DNA of 64,000 nucleotides from Isoetes taiwanensis (Eukaryota > Streptophyta > Lycopodiopsida > Isoetales > Isoetaceae): assembly GCA_021234155.1 (NCBI GenBank), contig JAJEKV010000018.1, positions 20,569,252-20,633,251 on the forward strand, written 5' to 3'. Numbering within the stretch: the stretch's first letter is position 1; each line of letters begins with the position of its first letter. This document shows, one piece after another, positions 10,260-21,069 of the stretch. The position numbers and the translations under genes were made by a program. Under the pieces are notes generated by a model, which was given only the letters and a program-made list of their open reading frames with translations, had not been told where the DNA came from and did not search any database.

Positions 10260-12880
10260 TCTACATAGTGACCACGATTTCATATATCTTCTTCAGCTCT
10301 CGGTGACGGCTATGACAGGCTAGGCGGCTATGGCTATGGCATGTGGAAGCTTCAGAACAGCAGAGGCTAAATCCTAGCTATACCACTAAATGTGAAGGCC
10401 TCTGGTCGGAGGATTGTAGATTCCAGCAGCTATGGTAACAAGTTAGCTTGCAGCTTTTGACGATGCAAGCTAACTTGCAGAAACAACAACAAAATTTCAC
10501 AGTGGTAAGCTCATCTTCTCTCCTTTTGTTTCTATACAGACAGTGTGGAGATAGTTTCTACATTTTGGATTTGCCCATGCTTGGCAAGATGGCGAACCAA
10601 GCTGTGTTTTTCTTTTGCAGAGATTATGTGCAGTAACAACAATATTTCCAGGTATTGCACAGTGGTAAACTCATCTTTTCTCCGTCAACAACATCATTCT
10701 TAATCATGAGTAAGAGATACCAGAATTGTATGAAGAACTTCTATGCAGTTATTTGAATGGCCAAAGTTTGGATGTTATTTTATGCCGTAGCCTCTATTTT
10801 ACATTCTGTAGTGATTCAAGTATCTGTTCCTGTCTGGTAGTTAAATTTTCTAAAAACTCACCGCTAAAAGATGCTTTGTCTACATAAAGGGTCCCTTTTC
10901 TCACAAATGACTTTGTCCGTATATCCATTTGATCTCAAGTATCATGTCTTTGCAAGAGCGCCTACGTCTTGCAAGGAAATTGTTGTAGTCATTTGATGTA
11001 AATAGTTCAAGTATTTGTTCTTGGCCGCATGAAGATGGGAAACCTTTTCGCAAGAGAGGTGGGGGAGTTTAAAATTCCACAAGCGACCTATTATGGCTTA
11101 ATCAAGGGAATAGTACGATTAAATACATGTAACATGCAACAAAAAGTAGTTGCACTTGAGCATTGTTTTGATAGCAAAGACTTTCAAGCGTGCCAAATTT
11201 ACGTCTTTTTAAATGACACAATTATGATTTCTATTATACATGCTATATCCATTCAAACATGGTTAGCACTTCACAATTTTTATGTGTGATGATAGGAAGT
11301 TGTGTTTGTAGTTTGTTTCAGTGCTGCGGAAAGCCATGTTTGTGCACATAATATTATCCCGATTTATTTGCAGGAAAACTGAGAGTTTGGAATGCTAATC
11401 AAAAACGGTTGTTCCCTGCAAATATACAATCAAGGGCATGTCTATGCTCAGTGGTATTTTAGCTGTAAACTCTTAGCATTGTTGGTATTTTCATGCCTTT
11501 TGCTGAAGCATATACAATCTGCTAATTGTTAATATTCAATGCAGGATAATTTGATGTAGTTGCTAGCAAGCTTAGCAAAAGGTTCATGGTCTGGCCGCAA
11601 AAGTACTATCTTGCAGATCGGTAAATATACATATGCGAGTCGATATGCTCCTTTGGACATTTGCAACGTGTATTTAGTATCGATCCAACGCAACTCAAGT
11701 GGTTTGTCATATTTATGCATCAAATAGTCCATGGCTTTTCAAATTTGGTCCCATTGCTTTGGCGAAATGTTTTAGTCTTTATCCAATGCTCGCCAAGCCT
11801 TTCTAGCAATCTACAAGATTGCTTTAGCACATTATCATCTTGCAACTATAGATCTCAACCCGCAGCGGACTTTTGATTCATAAAAAGTATCAAGTCAAGC
11901 ATGCAAATAATTCGTAGCCTTCTATTTTAGCAAGCGGAGAGCGTTCACAAGAAATCATGTTGGGCGGCATTTATTGTGCATATCATGAGGCATGCAAGTA
12001 TTTACCCTTTGGTGCTTCTTTTTTGTAGGTTCTTCTATATTTCATCTTTGGAATTAATTAACTTGCCTAAAGCCGACAAGAAAACAAAGCTCCAAGCAAG
12101 TTAAAGAATCAACCTATGTTTGAGATTTTTGGGAAGAAGATTCCCTTTCTATTTGGATGCAACTTTTGCATCAAGCATTCTGTGTACCTAGAAGTTAAGC
12201 AAACATTGAGTTCTGTTTTTGATCCTCTAGACTTTAATCATTTTCTGTAGGACATAAACTACAGAAATACCCTGTTACAGGACGTGAACTATTCTTCTGC
12301 AGGTTTTCAACTTGGACACGATGAAATGAAAAGTCTTTGCTCAATAAGTTTCTTTGTCACGGTGACATGACTATCATGGTTATTAACCGAGGGATATATG
12401 AATATCATGACATTTGGATAATTAAGCATGCCTTTGGCATGATGTTGCAGAGTTGGAAGGATGGTCAATCGCTTTGCATGTGTCTAAACTGCATGTTGTA
12501 GTTGCTTACATAGATTTCTATACAAGAATATACATGTACTATGTATTGCCAACTTAGTAAACTGATCTGTCTATATTTGCAAGATGTTGCTTGACAATGT
12601 ATACAAAATTTGTGTTAGATTTTCTTCATCAATAACACATCAAGAAAGGACCTAAATTATTTGCAAGGTGTTATTGACAATACGTAGTTTGATACGAAAG
12701 TGAGGGGCCATTTAGACTTGGTTTTCTATTTAGACTTGAATTACTTCAATAAATGCCATGTGGTGCATTGGTTTTCTATTGAGGCTTGAATTAATTCAAA
12801 TATCTAAATTGCCAACATGGTGCATTGGATGTATTCAATGGATTCCACAACATAAAGACATTTAAAATCACCATTGGATG
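10260..12880. other. AT-rich stretch, probable intron or spacer
   Basis: No frame here resembles a protein. The stretch lies between two minus-strand exons that look like halves of one domain, so much of it may be intron. Local duplications occur near 12.8 kb. Confidence 0.45.
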
Positions 12881-12945
12881 TATTCAAATATAGACAATGG
12901 ATTCCACAACGTAAAGACATTTAAAATTATCGATAGCCAAGAAGT
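12818..12945. repeat. Two-copy tandem duplication, about 65 bp
   Basis: The segment containing CATTGGATGTATTCAA, GGATTCCACAAC and AAAGACATTTAAAAT occurs twice in a row, with a small insertion in the second copy. Confidence 0.7.
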
Positions 12946-13130
12946 TGATGGAACCAAATTCTACAACATAACAATGACATAGCAATTCAAGTCCAATCTT
13001 ATAAATGTTACGGCAATAACCACTTTCTAATATAGTAAATTTACGACATTTATGACACGGAGTTTGGTGAAAAAGGTTTCTATGCATCTTGGCTCTCAAC
13101 TTATGTCCCTGTTCATACAGGGTTCTCAAC

Positions 13131-13532
13131 TTAAATGCCCGACAAACGGCACCACCGCAAGTAGTCAACCATGATCATGTCTTCCTTTGCCTCAACACCT
13201 AGGGCATCCATCATGTTGCGCAAACATTTCACAAATATCTTTTTACCTGTCAGTTCTTTAGGGTTTGTGAATGAAGCGCATTTGCTTTGATCCCAAATGG
13301 ACGCCCAATCTCTATTTAGCTCAGGCACTACTTTCAAAACTTCCTGTATATTTCTATGCTCCATAGATGACCAAATTGCACAATGAAAAAGGGTGAAGGC
13401 CTGGTCCAACATCTCCCCTTCCGGATAAGGGCGGGGGTAAACATATTTGGTGCGGCGTCTCAAATGGTTGTTCGCATACCATGACTTATCAAACGTTGCT
13501 TTAGGTAACGTTCTACATAGCACACCATTCAA
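13131..13532 (-). CDS. Exon with the first half of an FCP1/NIF-like domain
   Basis: The frame reads through FDLNGVLCRTL, the position of the DxDx(T/V) nucleophile motif of FCP1/NIF-type HAD phosphatases, but with Asn at the second Asp. It goes on to AIWSSMEHRNI and WDQSKC, both typical of this family. The true frame extends upstream of the first Met. A single extra base near 13545 puts a stop just before the motif, so the gene may be a pseudogene. With Asn in the motif, classic phosphatase activity is doubtful. A paralogous block lies at 61130-61535. Confidence 0.6.
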   Translation of the reverse strand: MNGVLCRTLPKATFDKSWYANNHLRRRTKYVYPRPYPEGEMLDQAFTLFHCAIWSSMEHRNIQEVLKVVPELNRDWASIWDQSKCASFTNPKELTGKKIFVKCLRNMMDALGVEAKEDMIMVDYLRWCRLSGI

Positions 13533-13624
13533 ATCAAAGACCGATTACTTTTGGGGAAGCCAGAATCGTATGCATGCGCATAAACAATAACGTATGAGAT
13601 GAAAGAAATGGAACAAGAAAACGT

Positions 13625-13712
13625 GTCAGGCGCGATTTCATTAATGATGAAAGTCAAGAAAATCTAAAAATATGAAAGTCAAGGAAACTCTAAATCACGC
13701 CAGGCGCGATTT
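13625..13712. repeat. GC-rich palindromes of the GGCGCGATTT type
   Basis: CAGGCGCGATTT at 13627 is followed by an almost perfect palindrome at 13691-13711, in which CGCC and GGCG arms are flanked by AAATC and GATTT. The same motif recurs between 30 and 34 kb. A related GATCGCCTGGCGCATGA lies near 14827. Confidence 0.65.
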
Positions 13713-13865
13713 ATATGTAGCATAATAACAGGGGGTTTTCTTTGTGTTTTTGTACGCTTTTCACTAAGGTTTTCCTATGATTTTGTGATGTATTCAAATG
13801 GATGTACTAATGCGTACATCTAGAGTGCACCATTTTTGAGCCATTAATTTTAGCCTTTTTTTTTC

Positions 13866-14030
13866 CAATGGTCAACAACCAATGGCTCACAACAAAAGCC
13901 CGTGGTGCATAATGGTCAACAACCAATGGCTCACAACAAAAGCCCTCTTTTTGTGCGTGTGGTGCATAATGGTCAACAACCAATGGCTCACAACAAAAGC
14001 CCTCTTTTTGTGTGTGTGGTGCATAATGGG
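13866..14030. repeat. Three-copy tandem repeat (44-57 bp)
   Basis: ATGGTCAACAACCAATGGCT starts at 13868, 13912 and 13969. Copies two and three include a CCCTCTTTTTGTG spacer that copy one lacks. The open minus-strand frames here are repeats of the same peptide and are not taken as genes. Confidence 0.85.
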
Positions 14031-14247
14031 CACATGAAGGGCTTGAAGGGCGCATGTAGTGCAGTTTCCCCGCCGGCAACACATTTCTTATTATAACTTT
14101 TGATTCAGAGCTCTGTTTGAGATGATTTTTATTGCGTTGGAAAGCTCTCTCCGAGATCTTTTTGATAGTGTATGATATGGATATGTTTGGTTAAGTTATC
14201 TATGCTAAAACAGCAATTTTCGGCCGGGTTTGGTAGGCTTTCACATC

Positions 14248-14775
14248 CTACCAGCTGATTAATAAGATAGAAGCTTTGCTTTTTGCACTGCCGATTGGTC
14301 CTCTAGGTGCTTCCTCTAGTACGTTCTCAAAGAAGAGGTCCAAGAAATTTTTGGCTCGATCATCGGAGACGACGCTCTGGCATTTCCTTGCTAACTTCAA
14401 AGCTTCCCTACCGATGTAACCTCCAACGTGAAGCTCCCAGCAAGTTGTCCCCAATGGACAAAATGCTTCAATGAGATAATGAGAAAGGTCCATAGAGAAC
14501 CCGTTCTTGTTTAGCTTCCCCCTATGGGACGTTAGGAGCTCATACTTAATGTGGTCCACAAGAACTGGGTCGGCCTGGTTTTCTTCCTCTTCTTCCTCTA
14601 GCTCTTCCACGACCTTGATACCCTTCCCCTTATCTTCTTGCTCCAGATAGAAGACGTTTCGCATGACGCGTTCATCTAGCTGATAGCACTGCCATGCAAG
14701 TTTGTCTCCATCTGGTTTTCCCTTAAGCCTTTCATATTCCTTATCATCCATCATGGCTATCATAATGATAAGCAC
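14248..14775 (-). CDS. Exon with a methyltransferase-like motif and an acidic linker
   Basis: About 170 codons are preceded by an acceptor-like TATGATAG. An acidic stretch of about a dozen Glu is followed by a segment around IEAFCPLGTT, then REALKLARKCQSVVSDD. This resembles motif I of beta-class (N4C/N6A) DNA methyltransferases, FxGxGT followed by a strand ending near an acidic residue, but key glycines differ. The equivalent segment of the 61-63 kb paralog has LSLLGMKPISVVGNKD at the same place. The call is tentative. The fold could be a decayed methyltransferase without activity. Confidence 0.4.
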   Translation of the reverse strand: MLIIMIAMMDDKEYERLKGKPDGDKLAWQCYQLDERVMRNVFYLEQEDKGKGIKVVEELEEEEEENQADPVLVDHIKYELLTSHRGKLNKNGFSMDLSHYLIEAFCPLGTTCWELHVGGYIGREALKLARKCQSVVSDDRAKNFLDLFFENVLEEAPRGPIGSAKSKASILLISW

Positions 14776-14879
14776 ATGAGAAATTTTACTTGCTGTGCTG
14801 AAGTCACTGTGTTTTCATCTATAAGGATCGCCTGGCGCATGACTTTCACGCATTCTAAGTCATTTCACAAGGCCCCCAA

Positions 14880-15920
14880 AATTGAATCATTATGATTTTT
14901 TTTTAATGGTTTGTTGGTAAAAACCAAATCCATAAATCAGTACATGTTAGTGGGTTCAAAAGTTTACAAACCATGTCTAGTTATCTAATACGGTTCACCA
15001 ACATATTTTTCTAAGGTGATAAGACAACATTGTTTTATGACATGGTATTGAAACATGGCAATTTTAATTGGTCTCTGTAACAATTTAAACTATATGGTTC
15101 ATCAACATATTTTTATAAAGTGATAAGACAATATTGTTTTATGACATGGTATTGAAACATGGCAATTTTTATTGGTCTATGTAATAACTTAAATTATATG
15201 ATATGAACTACTATTTAGTATGTCAAGTTTATTAGACTAGTATTTGATCACATCTATCTTCTTCAATATATTGATATGGTAATTTTAAGCGCATATTTCT
15301 CATGATACTTTACAGTGATTAATCATCAATACACAACGTGGTAAATAATTCTAGTTTAAATATGCTAATATGACTTTTTTTACCTTGTTTTTCTCCATGG
15401 TACTAAAACATAATTATGACAGTTAGTTTTTCTAACAACTTAAAATATCTAATACGAACTAATGCTTAGTATTTCAAGTTTAATAGAATGGTATTTGATC
15501 GCATTTATCTTCCTCAGTATATTGAGTTGATAAATTATTTAGATGTTTGTAGCAATCAATGGACACGATATACCTAGTTTCTAATATACGATATTTGATA
15601 GTGCTTCCTGACCTAGTAATATAATATCAGAGCATGATATTTGGCCTTAATTAGCACAATAAACTTAAATGCTTTGAACATGTTTGATCACAAACCATGT
15701 TGTTACATGTAATGATTATTAATTGGTATTCGTTTATAAAACAATCTCACTCCTATATTTATCATTGTTTTTACTTAGGAGAAAAAAGAAGACAACATTT
15801 GAAAATGCTCATTTACACTTCTTATATTACTAGGAAATTGTGAGTACAATTGTGAAGGACAGATTATATAGATAAACAACTCTTTCAATGCAAGGATTCT
15901 CTCATTCGCTGAATTCCCAT
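14880..15920. repeat. AT-rich spacer with direct duplications
   Basis: A unit of about 104 bp containing CAACATATTTTT and GACATGGTATTGAAACATGG is duplicated in tandem (14990-15195). A second pair of related segments, containing TCAAGTTTA and GTATTTGATC, lies near 15190 and 15440. No gene is visible. Confidence 0.65.
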
Positions 15921-16282
15921 CTATTGCAGCATTTGTACTACATGACTCTGCACCAAAGAGCTTGCAGGATCTGCATACACAATGTTGAGCAAAAAAAATC
16001 AGCATAACAAAAAATAAACTGAACAACAAACATCAAACTCTGTGTTGTGCAGGAACAAACATGCATAAGTTGAAGGAACAATTGTGCAATTGTAAAAGTG
16101 CACAACTCTCAAACTTCAAGCTAAAGAAGCTGGTATAGAAAGGTTTTTTTTTTTTAGAACCAAATGCAATTACTCCTCGAGTTGTGGGTTTAAAAAACTC
16201 TTTACAAAAAATATGAATGCAAACATACCCCATCGTTCCTCAATTCCACAAGTCAATCCCATATAAGCTCCACCAAGGCATC
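15921..16282 (-). CDS. Last two exons of a gene, possibly ADP-ribosylglycohydrolase-like
   Basis: An acceptor (CATGCAG) opens a 54-nt exon (16282-16229) that ends in a GTATG donor. After a 258-nt intron ending TATGCAG, a 50-nt exon (15970-15921) finishes at a TAG stop. The joined frame is open across the junction. The first exon encodes GCLGGAYMGLTCGIEERW, which resembles the C-terminal Gly-Ala helix and Ile-Pro-x-x-Trp region of ADP-ribosylglycohydrolases. The match is short, so the family name is a guess; the splice structure is the stronger evidence. Upstream exons may lie at 16.6-17.9 kb. Confidence 0.4.
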
Positions 16283-16601
16283 CTGCATGTTTTATAAGTA
16301 TCTCTTCAAAAAGTAATAAAAATTATTCATACAAAGAAATATTACCGCCATTTTGCCAAGATGATTTTTTGCACGAAAAAATGAGCAAATGAGTAGGGGC
16401 ACCTTAGCCATTTAACGAGGATCTGCAATTTAAAGGCATTTTATCATAAATGCCACTACATAGAAAAGATGGGCGACTCCATGATGTCCTGAAATTACAT
16501 TTACATCCCTGTGACAAAAAATATGTCAATTACTAATCATATGCTCGATCAAGCAAGCCGTAAATATAATCAAACATGCAATACTTGCTGCATTTGGCTA
16601 A

Positions 16602-17426
16602 TCAAATGGCGTGGAAAGCGGGATAACAATCGAGATCATGTTTTAACACCTTATCGCCATATTTCATCCAAAGATCCGGGCTAACACAAAAAATGACTAG
16701 AAAATCATGATAGAGGAAATCATGAAAGGTAAAATTCTTCGGCATGTTCAAGCAAAGAATAAAATGTGCTACACAGATGTCATCACTTTCCATTGGTGAG
16801 ACAGGGGGCTTCTTGCCGAGGACCACTCGATGGTAAACCAATGGACCCTTGCTATGTGATTTTCTTCGAGGATGAAAAATGGGCAGTTCCTACAAATAAT
16901 TGTCTTTCTTATCACACAACTATTTCGAGTTGTAAAAAACATTATGTAATTTGCGACTCAACCTTGTCTTTCGAGCATGCATTCAAGAGCACCAATGCGG
17001 GAACAAGGCAACCTAAAAACAACAAAGATCGAGAGAATGGAAGAGCTGGAGTGGTTGAGGAATCAATGAGGTTGAAGAATACGTTCCATGACAATTTGGG
17101 AAGTGAATGTTGATCTCTGCGAAAGTAAAAGGCGGAGACTCCAGTTCTTGCTCGATCCTCCTTCAACCTTGCCAAACCACTTTCAAAGATGTACAATTGC
17201 ATTATCCAGTGGCCTCCTTTTGCTAGAGGGCTCTTTGTTACCTTTTCCAATTACAAACTAAACTCCGGGACCTTGAAAGGAACTCTAAGGGTTCTTCACG
17301 GAATTTCGTGCTCGGATAAGAGTTGGAGATGAAAAAAAATGTAGGGACGTCTTCATTTATGTTGGCAAGTTGAGAAATGAAACTCTTATCATCGTGATTG
17401 CAATCCGAAGAAGCGGTATACTCCAA
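16602..17426 (-). CDS. Possible exons of the same minus-strand gene, unknown product
   Basis: Three minus-strand frames follow one another: 17426-17238, 17250-16942 and 16841-16602. The first two overlap in different frames, which suggests a frameshift or an intron. Composition is protein-like (for example KEDRARTGVSAFYFRRDQHSLPK). An acceptor-like TTTTTAG lies within the second block. I do not recognise any domain. Confidence 0.25.
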
Positions 17427-17710
17427 AGATCCATTGACCCAATATTCTTAGAATCTAAATACCAAAGCTTTCAAACTTTCCTTACAACTACGCCAAATTT
17501 AAACTCGGAAACATCCGCCAAGAAACATACCCATTAAAGCTCTTTAGCTTCTGTTTCTAGTTCAACCACTCAAAGACAAATAATAGCAAAAGCGTTGCAT
17601 TACCTCTAGTAAACAATGTGGTCCTCATGAATTCATGTAAATTGTTTCATCGTGGATTCTTCCCCGGTAAAAGCCGTGGAAAACGACTTTTCTTCAAAAA
17701 AATACCCACA

Positions 17711-17923
17711 TTATTGAGCCCAGGTAAATCTCCATCTATCCGTCCACTTCCTCCATCTCGAATCTGCAGGATTATCATATAATTTCACTCCATTGAAGGT
17801 TGGTTGCGCTTTCTTCTTCAATCCTGCAGCCACGGATTCAAGCAAAAGGCGGCTTATTTCGCTTCTTCCAAAGAACACATCTCCACCCGGAGAGAGGAGA
17901 GCTGCAAAGGTAACAGCGACCAC
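17711..17923 (-). CDS. Possible 5' exon, unknown product
   Basis: A 70-codon frame has a GGDVFFGRSEISRLLLESV segment followed by GLKKKAQPTFNGVKLYD. The composition and absence of repeats suggest real coding sequence. The frame has no ATG; it opens with a GTG next to a strong acceptor-like TTTGCAG. It is therefore an internal exon or a decayed one. The domain is unknown. Just upstream is the poly(A) run where the Mutator-like element inserted. Confidence 0.3.
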   Translation of the reverse strand: MVAVTFAALLSPGGDVFFGRSEISRLLLESVAAGLKKKAQPTFNGVKLYDNPADSRWRKWTDRWRFTWAQ

Positions 17924-18072
17924 CGCCGCCCTAGGCGCTCAAAACCCTAACCATCCTTCCATGAATCGCATCGCAGTGTTTTTCCATGATGACAGATCTT
18001 GGAAGTTAGGTTTGGATTGCGAAACCAAACAAAACGTTAAAACTGAAAAAAAAAAAAAAAAAAAAAAAAAAA

Positions 18073-18155
18073 GGAAAATTCTAAAATTACCCCTATATTT
18101 TAATATAATTATGAAATTACCCCTGTATTTACAAAAATTATCAAATTACCCTTGT
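18073..18155 (+). repeat. MULE left terminal inverted repeat with sub-repeats
   Basis: The terminus holds three imperfect units of AAATTACCCCTGTATTT spaced by about 28 bases. The right end (about 20986-21068) matches in inverted orientation but with fewer clear units. Confidence 0.7.
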
Positions 18156-18474
18156 TTTTTCGGCAAACGGCTACTCCATTTCGCGCCAGAAGCAGACCGC
18201 GCTAAATCCGATTCTTCTTGTTGTTTCACCAAAGCATGTATGATCTTAATCTGGAAGCAAGCCGGTAAACATGATCTGGAAGGAATTCGTTGGAGTTCAT
18301 GCTTGACAGCCCTCTGAATCTTGAAGGAATTCGTTGAAGATTTGCATGCTTGGAAACCTTTTCCTGTAAGTGATTTGCATTTCTGGTTTTGAAAGAAACA
18401 GGATTACATTGCAGTAGCCGAAATTGAACCCAATGGCCCAGTTAGAAAAAAATTTGCAATTTGATTCTCTGTCA

Positions 18475-20143
18475 GACCTTAAATCTGCAGTTTGATCACA
18501 AGCCATTGCATCCCATACTGAATTTATAGTCATAAAATCCGATAAATTGAGATACAGAGTTAAGTGCAAAGATGAGCATTGCCAGTGGCAGTTATTCGGC
18601 TCTGTCATTGCTGGAGGGCCAAGATGTGTAGTTCGAGCAGTGGGAGAACACACATGTAGTGGTGTTCAACAATTGAATAATAAGGAAGCCTCAGCAAGAT
18701 GGTTAGCCATGAAATATCAGGATAAATTCAGGGAGCATCCACATTATAAACCTCGGGCCGAGTTGATTGATGATTTTTAGTAGAAAGCGTGTGTTCTGAT
18801 CACATATACAGTTGCTTATAATGCAAAAGAGATAGCCATGGCTATTATTAATGGAGATTATCAAAGAGGGTACAGAAAGTTACATGCATTTTGCCAGAAA
18901 CTCTTAGAGAGCAATCCAGGAAGTTATGTTGCCATTGAAGAAAGTGGAGGACGTTTTTACAGGGCATTCTTTGCTTTTGGAGCTTGTCTTACTGGATTTA
19001 CGAGTTGCAGGCCTTTCTTGGGATTGGATGGCACCTTTTTAACAGGTAAATATCTTGGCCATTTGATTTGTGCTACAGGTTTAGATGCCACAGGAGGACT
19101 TTATCCTGTGGCATTTGGAATAATTGATAACGAAAATGCAGAGAAATGGATTTGGTTTTACAAAGATCTCTTAAATGAGTTTACATGTAGATGCAGGGCT
19201 TACATTTGTATCAGACAGAGACAAGGGTTTGCAGGAGGCTTTCTATGCTATTTTCCCTAACTGCCCAAATGCATATTGCATGAGACATCTTGAGGCAAAC
19301 CTCAAGAAGAAATGCAATAATGTTGAGTTTCTGCATTTCTTTTGGGAAGCGGCACGAGCAAACACAGTCGTTGAATACGATGAACAAGTTGCTAATATGA
19401 GAAAAGTGAATACTGTAGCAACAGATTGGTTGTTAGAAACTGCGCCACCTGAGTGCTGGGCTACAACTTATTTTCAGGGACAACGCTTTGGTCACCTTAC
19501 TTCAAATTTATCAGAGTTTTTGAATTCTTTATTGCTTGAGGCCAGGGAGAAACCAATTATTGCCATGCTTACGGATATTAGACAATCATTGATGGAGAGG
19601 TTTCATAAACGAGGTAATGAAGCTAGACGAGCATTGGTATCTGCAGGGCAAAGTGCAGCTTACACATTAGTGCCTGAGGAGGAAAAGCGCATCACAGAAT
19701 CACTTACTCGGGCTAGGCAGTACAGAATTTTACCTTCAAATGGCATTGTATTTGAAGTTATCACACCGGAGCATAGGCGGATTGTGGATCTTGAACATTA
19801 TACATGCAGTTGTTGTGCTTGGCAGCATAGAGGAATTCCTTGTGCGCATGCAATAGGAGCAATCCTCTGGTTGAAAAGAAGACCACAAGAGTATGCTCAT
19901 CCAGCATATTCAATAAAGGCATGGTATGATGCATATGTAGGCGCAATATTTCCATTTGAAGATGAGGACGTCCAAAAAAGAGACGGATCCGTACGGAGGA
20001 TCGCTTCAAAGAAATTCGTCCTTACAGATGCTCAAGGTGTGGGCAATATGGACGCCATAACCGGAAGAGTTGCAGGAATGCAATTGCAGATTGACATGCA
20101 TTCATTTATATTCATTTCTGAATTCATTTACATTCATTTCTGA
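18475..20143 (+). pseudogene. MULE transposase, broken
   Basis: Domains in order: a MuDR-type N-terminal zinc region (RYRVKCKDEHCQWQL to EHTCSG), the MULE DDE core beginning FLGLDGTFLTGKYLGHL, a second block (TFVSDRDKGLQEAF) with an acidic residue, and a SWIM zinc finger (CSCCAWQHRGIPCAH). Length and order fit MuDR/FAR1-type transposases. Stops lie in frame at 18493-18495 and 18778-18783, and a frameshift lies near 19190, so it is inactive. The frame then runs on to 20143. Confidence 0.9.
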
Positions 20144-21069
20144 ATTATATTCATTCATGTGTGAACTGTAGATCTAGAATAGATTGTGCTCATTGTGGCT
20201 TGTTTCAACGTCAAATTAAGAGAAGTTAATATCCACTGTCAGTTACAACAAATAAGTACAGGCTGTACCAAGAAGTTCTGTGCTCTTATAGTCATTGATT
20301 GCATTCTTATTTATAGTCAAGACGAGGTATCCTAGAATTCTATAGTACAGTGATGGCAGAGTATGTTGTATCATTTTAGAACAAATAGAAGTTGCAGGAG
20401 ATTACACTTTGCTCTTTAGAATGATGAGGAATGATGCTGCAAGTTTGAGCTAAAGGCATCATAAGATTTGTTAAATGCAGGTTCTCAAGGGCATGCTAAA
20501 GTGTTCCAGTTTGCTGTTGCAGTTCGAGTTTGCTGTTGCCCCTTTCCAGTTTACTGTGCTGGCAGCATTCAACCCTGCGTAAACAAGCAAATTGCCCATT
20601 TGGATGGATCCTTCTTTTCAAATTTTCATAGAATGCAGCAATGATAATTGAATACTCGAATTTTCTAGCTTATGCTGCAAAATTTCTCTAGCCTGAGCAT
20701 ATATGTCCTAGTTTTTGTTTCGTCTCTGGCCATAAAACGGAGGTAACCTGCTCCGGGAGCTCTGTTTATTCCATACACAGTTACAGTTCGAAATCCAGAC
20801 ATGAACCCTTTTTATCAAACTTAGGAGCGCGAGGAACCTTGGAATGGCAAAACCAACTAGCCTGGCACTTTCTCTGATTGTTTAGATGCTTCTTACTGGC
20901 TTTCTCAGCAGATCCGATGGCTTTCTCAGCAGATCCGAAGACAAAGAACGATCCTATTTTCGTTTCGTATTTAGTTGTATGTGACGTAAGGGCATTTAAA
21001 CAATTAAAATAAATACAAGGGCATATTCATAATTTCTAAGAAATATTGGGGTAATTTTAGAATTTTCCC

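Larger units (their letters stand above)
18073..21068 (+). mobile_element. Mutator-like element (MULE) with terminal inverted repeats
   Basis: The ends are inverted copies: GGAAAATTCTAAAATTACCCC at 18073 and its complement ending at 21068, with similarity reaching about 80 bp inward. The GGGAAAATT start is typical of plant MULE termini. Both flanks are A runs (18044-18072 and 21070-21079), so the 9-bp target duplication is probably poly(A) and cannot be delimited. A transposase pseudogene lies inside. Confidence 0.8.

Noticed and set aside
13807-14096. Minus-strand frames repeating one peptide
   Set aside because: They are produced by the three-copy tandem repeat at 13866-14030.
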